Positions 58,344-64,000 of a DNA stretch of 64,000 bases are shown piece after piece. The notes below the pieces were generated by a model, which had not been told where the DNA came from, did not search any database, and saw only the letters and a list, made by a program, of their open reading frames with translations. Within the stretch, counting starts at the first letter, position 1; each line of letters starts with the position of its first letter. Location of the stretch: contig NC_046674.1 in assembly GCF_003369915.1 (NCBI RefSeq), positions 3,224,001 to 3,288,000 of the forward strand. Direction: 5' to 3'. The stretch comes from Drosophila miranda. Its lineage: Eukaryota; Arthropoda; Insecta; Diptera; Drosophilidae. The translations under genes and the position numbers were made by a program.

Positions 58344-59635
58344 CTAAATGCTATTTCGCCGATATTTTGTGAGGGAGAATGGGTTTGGTGCCATGGTATT
58401 GGCTTGCATCAGTTGCACGCATTGTCGGCAGTGACGCACGGTCGCCGGCAGGATATAGATGTGTCTGTAGTATGCATTGTTAACATCACCGGGAGTCGCA
58501 TCTCGGAGATTTTCCAGTATTCGGATGAGCCCCTCGAGACGCATACGCTGCTGGCCCGCTTGGAGCATTACAGTGCTCACATTGGTTGGGTAATCCGGAC
58601 GGAATATGTTTTTTTCCACCAATTTGTTCATAATCTAATTTTGAAACTTGTATCAATATCAAATGAATGACAGAAGGGAGGCCAATATGGTCTTACCATC
58701 AGAATTAACTTTACAGAGGTCGTGCGTTCGTACCCCAAGTCGTCGATTTCCCGGATAACTGGGGCCAAGTTCCCATTCCGGGAGCCCGAAATGGCACAGC
58801 TGTGCTCCTGCTGGGCGCATAGCATGCGGTGCGTAAGGAGCAGTACTTTGCGGCACTGCCCAGTGGCTGGGACCGGCCTTGAGTGCCACTTGGGCACTAC
58901 CACGTTCCAATCGGCCGGGTTGCTGTGGCGATCGATAGCGATCGCGCCATAGGCGACCCACGTGCCGTTTATGGGGCAATTATAGAAGGGTGGCAGGGGC
59001 AGCACCGGCCACTCGAACAGTACCACCAGGATAAAGTCACAGCGCAGGCATCGGCGCCCGTTAGTGCCACGCTCCACGGCCAGTACCTCATGCATGACCG
59101 GCACACTGCGGCAGTTGTGCGCTCTGTAGCTCAAGTCGTACACCACAGAACCGTCCACGAACGAATTTATGCTGCCCATGGAGACGATGGTCTGCTGCAG
59201 CTCCTGCTCCAGCAGAATGTTCATGCACGTGGAATTCAGCATGTTACCAAAGAAGAAGGGAGAGCGCAGGTCGCGGTTGCGCTTCACCAGCTGCACCGTA
59301 CGCTGATTCTCATTGAAGATGGGGGCCAGCGCAATGGGCAGTCGAATGGGCAATAAGATCTCAATGAGCAATGGCAAATCCATGCGTAGTCCGTGCAAGA
59401 AGGAAGCTGTAGTTGGGGCATTAGTGGGACTGAACATCTAGGGTGAGGGGGGCTACATACCTGGATCCGGCAGCTCGCTTAGATAATTCTTGAAAACGGA
59501 ACCTTCTTTCAAGTGAGCCATGATGACGCGGCTTAACATATAGGCGTCTAGCAAGAAATGCCCATGCTCAACCGCAGCGGCGTGGTCGCCATCGGTCGAC
59601 ACATCCGTCACAGAAGGCCGAAAACCAGGAAACAT
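58344..59635 (-). CDS. Mab-21-domain (cGAS-like fold) protein, 391 aa
   Basis: Minus-strand exons 59635..59461, 59406..58697 and 58634..58344 join in frame to 391 aa. The layout fits the Mab-21/cGAS-like nucleotidyltransferase family: an N-terminal helix (HFLLDAYMLSRVIMAHLKEG), then GLRMDLPLLIEILLPIRLPI where catalytic-type members have an E/D-x-D motif, later CRKVLLLTHRML, and a helical C-terminus (MNKLVEKNIF, LEGLIRILENL). In that motif only Asp/Glu spaced differently are visible, so cyclic-dinucleotide synthesis is doubtful. A fly relative may be CG7194, from memory. Splice sites are canonical. It could be a degenerate signalling or regulatory member of the family. Confidence 0.65.
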
Positions 59636-59768
59636 TTTGTTTTTTGAATCTACAACTCAAATACCTACTATGTTATTGGAAATATCAGCAAGTATTGTAT
59701 TTTAATAGTTAATTCATTCACTATACTTACTGTTTCAGAGGCCCCAGGACTATTTATGTAGCAGGTAT

Positions 59769-60615
59769 TTATTTTAAATTTAAAAGCGAATAGGCAGATT
59801 GCAAATTACTTCCAACATAACAATACAATTTTCCGATGGGCGTTGTGTTTGATAAATAATGTGTTGTGCAGCGTTTATCCATCCGGTTGTGTAGTGTTGT
59901 GTAACGCATGCCGCAGTACCTAACCGGTTCACTAATTTGCTGCTGCAGAATGGTTCCAGAAAGGCCAAAGTTCAGAAAGCGCTGTGACCACAGGTTCGCG
60001 ATGGAGGGATCGTCTTCTATCTGCACATCTGCATGGCTTGTTCCTCATTGTATCGGCTCTGGCCTGTGTGTGCTCTTTTATATTTCTATATAACTCTATA
60101 TAACTCTCTATATAACTATATATATGAATACATCTGATAATGTAGAAGAAATACATGCCTCTCTCTTTTTCCAGAAACGCACTTTGGGGCATTTCGACCT
60201 TGTATGCTTCAAAAATCATTAATCACGTTTTGGCAATACAAAAAAGGCGTCACGCTCGAACTAACATACATACATACATACATTTTATTAGAATACTATG
60301 CCCATGCCTCACCCTATATAAATACATCTTGCGCAAGTCTCATTGCTGCCGATCATCACATTGTCGTACTCCGCCAGTGGGTGGTAGGTGGACGGTGGAC
60401 TGTGGGTGGTGGGCGGTGACAGGGGCTGTGAATGAAATGCGAATGGGATCCAATTTACTATAAATTTTACTACGTTCCTGTTGCCAGCGCACGACGCTTC
60501 TGCGCAGTGGCTCACAGCATCCACCAGGATACAGGATGGTGTATGGTATCCATGTTGCCAGGACGTGCCAGAGAAACATGAACGAACATGCACAAATGCT
60601 GGGGACAGCGCAATC
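59769..60615 (-). CDS. Candidate unrecognised multi-exon gene
   Basis: Three protein-like segments lie on the minus strand. The first (about 60615-60480) reads SCFSGTSWQHGYHTPSCILV with several Cys. A 48-bp intron (GTAGTA to CATTCACAG) would join it in frame to PLSPPTTHSPPSTYHPLAEY, followed by DNVMIGSNETC. A third segment (60026-59769), after a CATGCAG acceptor, reads IEDDPSIANLWSQRFLNFGL then SGTILQQQISEPVRYCGMRY and ends at TAA 59769. I could not find a standard donor that joins the second and third in frame; a GC donor near 60340 would. I recognise no family. Boundaries are approximate. Confidence 0.35.
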
Positions 60616-60728
60616 AGAATTCAGTTGCTGTTCGACGTTCCTCGTTGTCGGTTGTTGGCTCCTCTTCCTTTTCCGAGAAGTCTACTGTAAGTGTGCCAGA
60701 CAGACAAAGACAGAGAGTGAAAGAGAGC

Positions 60729-60730
<2 letters not shown>

Positions 60731-60772
<42 letters not shown>

Positions 60773-60782
60773 TAGAGAGTGA
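60731..60782. repeat. (GA)n microsatellite
   Basis: About 50 bp of nearly pure GA dinucleotide repeat. Confidence 0.9.
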
Positions 60783-63700
60783 TAGTGGGTGCTAAGCGGG
60801 AGAGACAGAGATGGAAAGACCAAAAGAACCGTTATCAATACCAGTGGCAAAGAGAGCGCGCCGTCGCAGTTTTGTTGTTTCTGTCTTTTGGGCTGCAGTT
60901 CGCGCTGTGTGTACGAAAGAGCATGCAAAGGCGGCGAAAGTGCAACAGCAACAAGAGAAGAAGCGGCAAGAACGTGCGTGCCGTGTAAATAACAGTACTA
61001 AACATATGCATATATGGTATAGTATATCTGCTATATACATATATGCACATATACAATATATACAATAGTATATCCACGGATATTTATGTGTGTTGCTTGT
61101 GTGCGTGTGTGCGTGCGTGTGTGTGTGTGCGTGCGTGTGTGTGTGTGCGTGCGAGTGTGCCGGCTCCGTCAAGAACGTGAAAATCCGCCAAGTTTGCAAC
61201 CGCGTTTTTTTTTTGTTTTTTGTTTTCTGTTTTTTGCACTGATAATGTTGTGTGTCTAATGAAAGGTTTCCTCGTGCCTCGTGCCACCAGTACTCTTCCC
61301 TTGGAGGGACGAGACTCCGCTCCGTGTTGCATGCGCGCAAATTGAAAATAAATTGAATTGCAACAACGTGCTAAAATCATGAAACAACTTAGTTTTAAGG
61401 TTTTTTTTTCGCCTTTTTTTTACACATAAAATGGAAAAGTGCCCGAGTGCTTGCTTTTTCCCGGAGAGAAAATTGCATGCAAATTTGTTTTTGAGTTGAT
61501 GAGGTCTTGAGATACTTATAAAAAGTGAAGTGTTTTGTTTGCTGCGAAGACAGGACATTTTTGTTTGTCTATTCTTGGGAGTGTTTCCAGGTTCGAAACT
61601 AGTTTCGATGGCAGAAGTTTGGGGATTATGTGCAGGAGCCATGCAGGTGTTTTTGAATTTATAGAAAGTCTTGCTATCCTTTTTTTTAATCTTAAATGTT
61701 CTTGATTGAATAAACTCCTCACATTGTCTATGTTCTCCATATTTCTATGGCATTCTGAAAACTACCTACATATGTATGTGTATTCGAAACACTGTTAAGT
61801 TCTTCAGAATTCCATGCAACGGCTAAAGATATTTCTCAATGGGAATGACTCTCTTTGAGTTAAGCCCTTTCCCTCTGCCCAAAGAAGTGCCATATGGCCT
61901 TGCCTTCCCCGTCGGCTCGGAGGCATGCCTCATCAATAAGGCATATGCATATCCCGCTTCATGGCAACCTCCGTTTTCTTAAGTGCCTCTTAGCTTTCAT
62001 GCCCAACCCCAATTCGGGGCATGGCCAACCCCTTTTTAGCAGAAGCTGAGGCTAAAGACACATTTAGCAACGCATTCACGTAGCACGGGCAGGACGACGA
62101 CGACATCCTGCCTCCTGGCGGCACTCTCTCAACCTTTGCTGCTAATTGCCGCTTAATTGTTTGACATTTTCCCCATGTATTGTTCAGGGGGCAAATGGCA
62201 TTTATTTATACATTTCTTTTGTGTCTTCTTTATGCAGGCAATTAGCAGTCAAGAGGAGGAGAGGTCCGTGTACTCGTAAATGTGTGTACATTTCTGAAGA
62301 CCGGCCGGCTAATGCTGCAGCAGAAGCAGAGAGAGAGAGAGGCCTATTGATTTTATGAACGGAACTTCATTTCTCGTGAGAGAGAAGCTGCAACTATTTT
62401 TGGCCAACGATGCTGCCGCCGTGACAAACTATAAATCTGTCTGGTCTGTGCCGGCAATATACTCGTGGCACACATGCAGATACACACGAGTACTCATGCC
62501 ACTACTATACGTACATATATATATGGCTTATAGTGCAGCATCAGTACCGGCAACATCAGAAATTTTTGTTGCTCTTTGTTGCTGTTGTGGCTGCTGCACA
62601 CACAAAATTTATTGATTGCCGCAGACCCACACACACAAACACACACACAGACACGGGAATACGAGGCATGTGTCGCATGAGGCTGATGTCTGTTGCTGAT
62701 GTGTAGTAAAAACCCCTTGTATTTCGTGCGTTTTACAGCGGAAGTGACCAGCACACACGCACACGTATGCAGACACAGATACATATGTACTCCTCCATAT
62801 GTATGTACATACATTTATCGTCCCCCCCTCCTCGTGTGTGCGTAGTAGTTGTAGTAATAGTAGTTTCTGGCGTGTGCCGGCAAACGGAGTTTTGCTTTAT
62901 TTAAATTTTCGGTCATCGTTACGCTCTCTCTCACTCTCTGGCCGTACCAGTTTTCCCTCTATCTCTATCTCTCTCTCTCCCTCTCCCTCTGCCTCTCTGT
63001 CTCGCTCTCGTTCTCGCCAACTATCTTTCGGTTGAGGGAGGCCTACTACAATTTGTGCTGCTGCTGCAACAGCTGCCCGCAGTGCGTATACGCAATATTT
63101 TTGAATTGTTTTACGCTGCGTATGCGCAATCTAGCGCCCAAATAGAGCCCAAATATGAACCTCCCAAAGACTGCCGCTACTTCTGTTGCTGCCACTGACA
63201 TTAATTAGAAGGAAGGGAGAACGAAAGGAGGAACAAGTTTCACTTTTCTCGTCCACACCCCCGCCCATCAGCCCCACTGATCCATCATTTTACACAAAAG
63301 TCACGTACAAAATGTTTTCCCCCACAAAACAGGCAGGCAAAAGGAAAGGCAATAGCCAAAGCCAAAGGAAAGTTTCCCTGCCACTTTAACCTACAGAGAG
63401 AAAAGAAAGGGAATGAGGGTGGGGATCGGGGTGGAGGTGGAGGTGGAGGGCGGGGATGGATGTTAAAGTTTTTCCTGTATCAAATTAAGAAATCACACAT
63501 ATACTCTGGCAACGGCGGAGCAACGGAGGCGTCTCGAAAATATGCAAGCAAAAATGTTTGTCAAAGCTAAGAAATTATATTTTGTTTGCGGACTGAGGGG
63601 GAGGGCTTATACTTTATTTATACTTAAATGACACGAGAGCCGAGCTCGCGATCTCCTGCCAGGCTGCCAGGCTGCCATTCGCTTATGCTTTCGATTGGCG

Positions 63701-64000
63701 TGTGACACTTTAAGCGCGCCTCGAAGCGCCTCGATTCCCAGCTCCCAGCTCCCAATCCGAATCCCAATCCCACTCCCAATCCCTCGACTGACTTGACATT
63801 TAAAATTATTGCTGCGGGTCGTCGACTGCTATTTATGATTGATGTGCTGCTGCTGGGGCAGGGTCCTGGTGGGTTAACAATCTTGTTGGATTTATGGCAA
63901 GACACGCGAGCATGTTACGCGAGCATAGGCTCCCCAATCAGTAGCTGCGTATTTATTGGCAGCTGGAAGATACCCTGAATTCGCGTGGGAAATACATTTA
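60783..64000. other. Gene-poor region to window end
   Basis: There is no supportable gene. Besides the GT microsatellite it holds CT-rich (62920-63015), CACA (62625-62660) and GGAGGT (63430-63450) tracts. Open frames here come from simple repeats. Confidence 0.45.
61084..61160. repeat. (GT)n / GTGC microsatellite
   Basis: About 75 bp of GT-rich repeat with regular GC interruptions. Confidence 0.9.

Noticed and set aside
60614-60928. Leu/Ser repeat frame across the GA microsatellite
   Set aside because: It is a translation of the dinucleotide repeat.

Overview
The window is nuclear DNA of a fruit fly (Drosophila). Evidence: short AT-rich introns of about 50-75 bp, DRE (TATCGATA) and M1BP/Motif-1 promoter elements, abundant CA/GA microsatellites, and a run of genes whose order I recall from the 66B-66C region of D. 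melanogaster 3L (Muller element D): Uxs, ERR, Atg18a, MED24, UbcE2M, DHPS, eIF4E3. An obscura-group species, where this element is X-linked, is possible but is not shown by the sequence.

Layout. 1-5.7 kb: 3' end of UDP-glucuronate decarboxylase (+), the nuclear receptor ERR (-), and the first exons of Atg18a (+). 6.1-17.3 kb: a large rearrangement. One block, from Atg18a exon 3 through MED24 exon 1 into a DnaJ-like gene nested in MED24 intron 1, is present as A (forward), B (inverted) and C (forward). The part shared by all three is triplicated with an inverted middle copy, and the flanks are duplicated (Atg18a 3' exons in A and B, DnaJ body in B and C). This is a DUP-TRP/INV-DUP architecture with template-switch-like junctions. 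Copies look about 99% identical by eye. Atg18a stays whole through A, MED24 stays whole through C, and the DnaJ gene looks broken. 17.9-24.6 kb: MED24 body, UbcE2M (-) and DHPS (+), all intact.

24.6-40 kb: a small unrecognised two-exon ORF, then two divergent paralogs of an uncharacterised family (593 aa on -, 909 aa on +) that share N- and C-terminal domains but have unrelated repetitive linkers. An RRM protein gene (-) lies between them. 42-49 kb: three short secreted Ala/Tyr/Pro-rich cuticle-type genes, two of which have been homogenised over about 230 bp. 54-55 kb: an eIF4E-family gene, probably eIF4E3, with an altered eIF4G-contact residue. 58.3-59.6 kb: a Mab-21/cGAS-like fold protein, followed by an unrecognised candidate gene near 60 kb.

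The remaining 28.7-35.5, 45-48.3, 49-54, 55-58.3 and 60.7-64 kb is non-coding with many simple repeats. The first genes are unrelated housekeeping genes (sugar nucleotide, energy transcription, autophagy, Mediator, neddylation, hypusine) rather than a pathway. The most noteworthy structure is the inverted triplication. It gives MED24 three promoters, two of them with intact DRE/M1BP motifs but detached from the gene body, and a head-to-head palindrome able to make long hairpin RNA.
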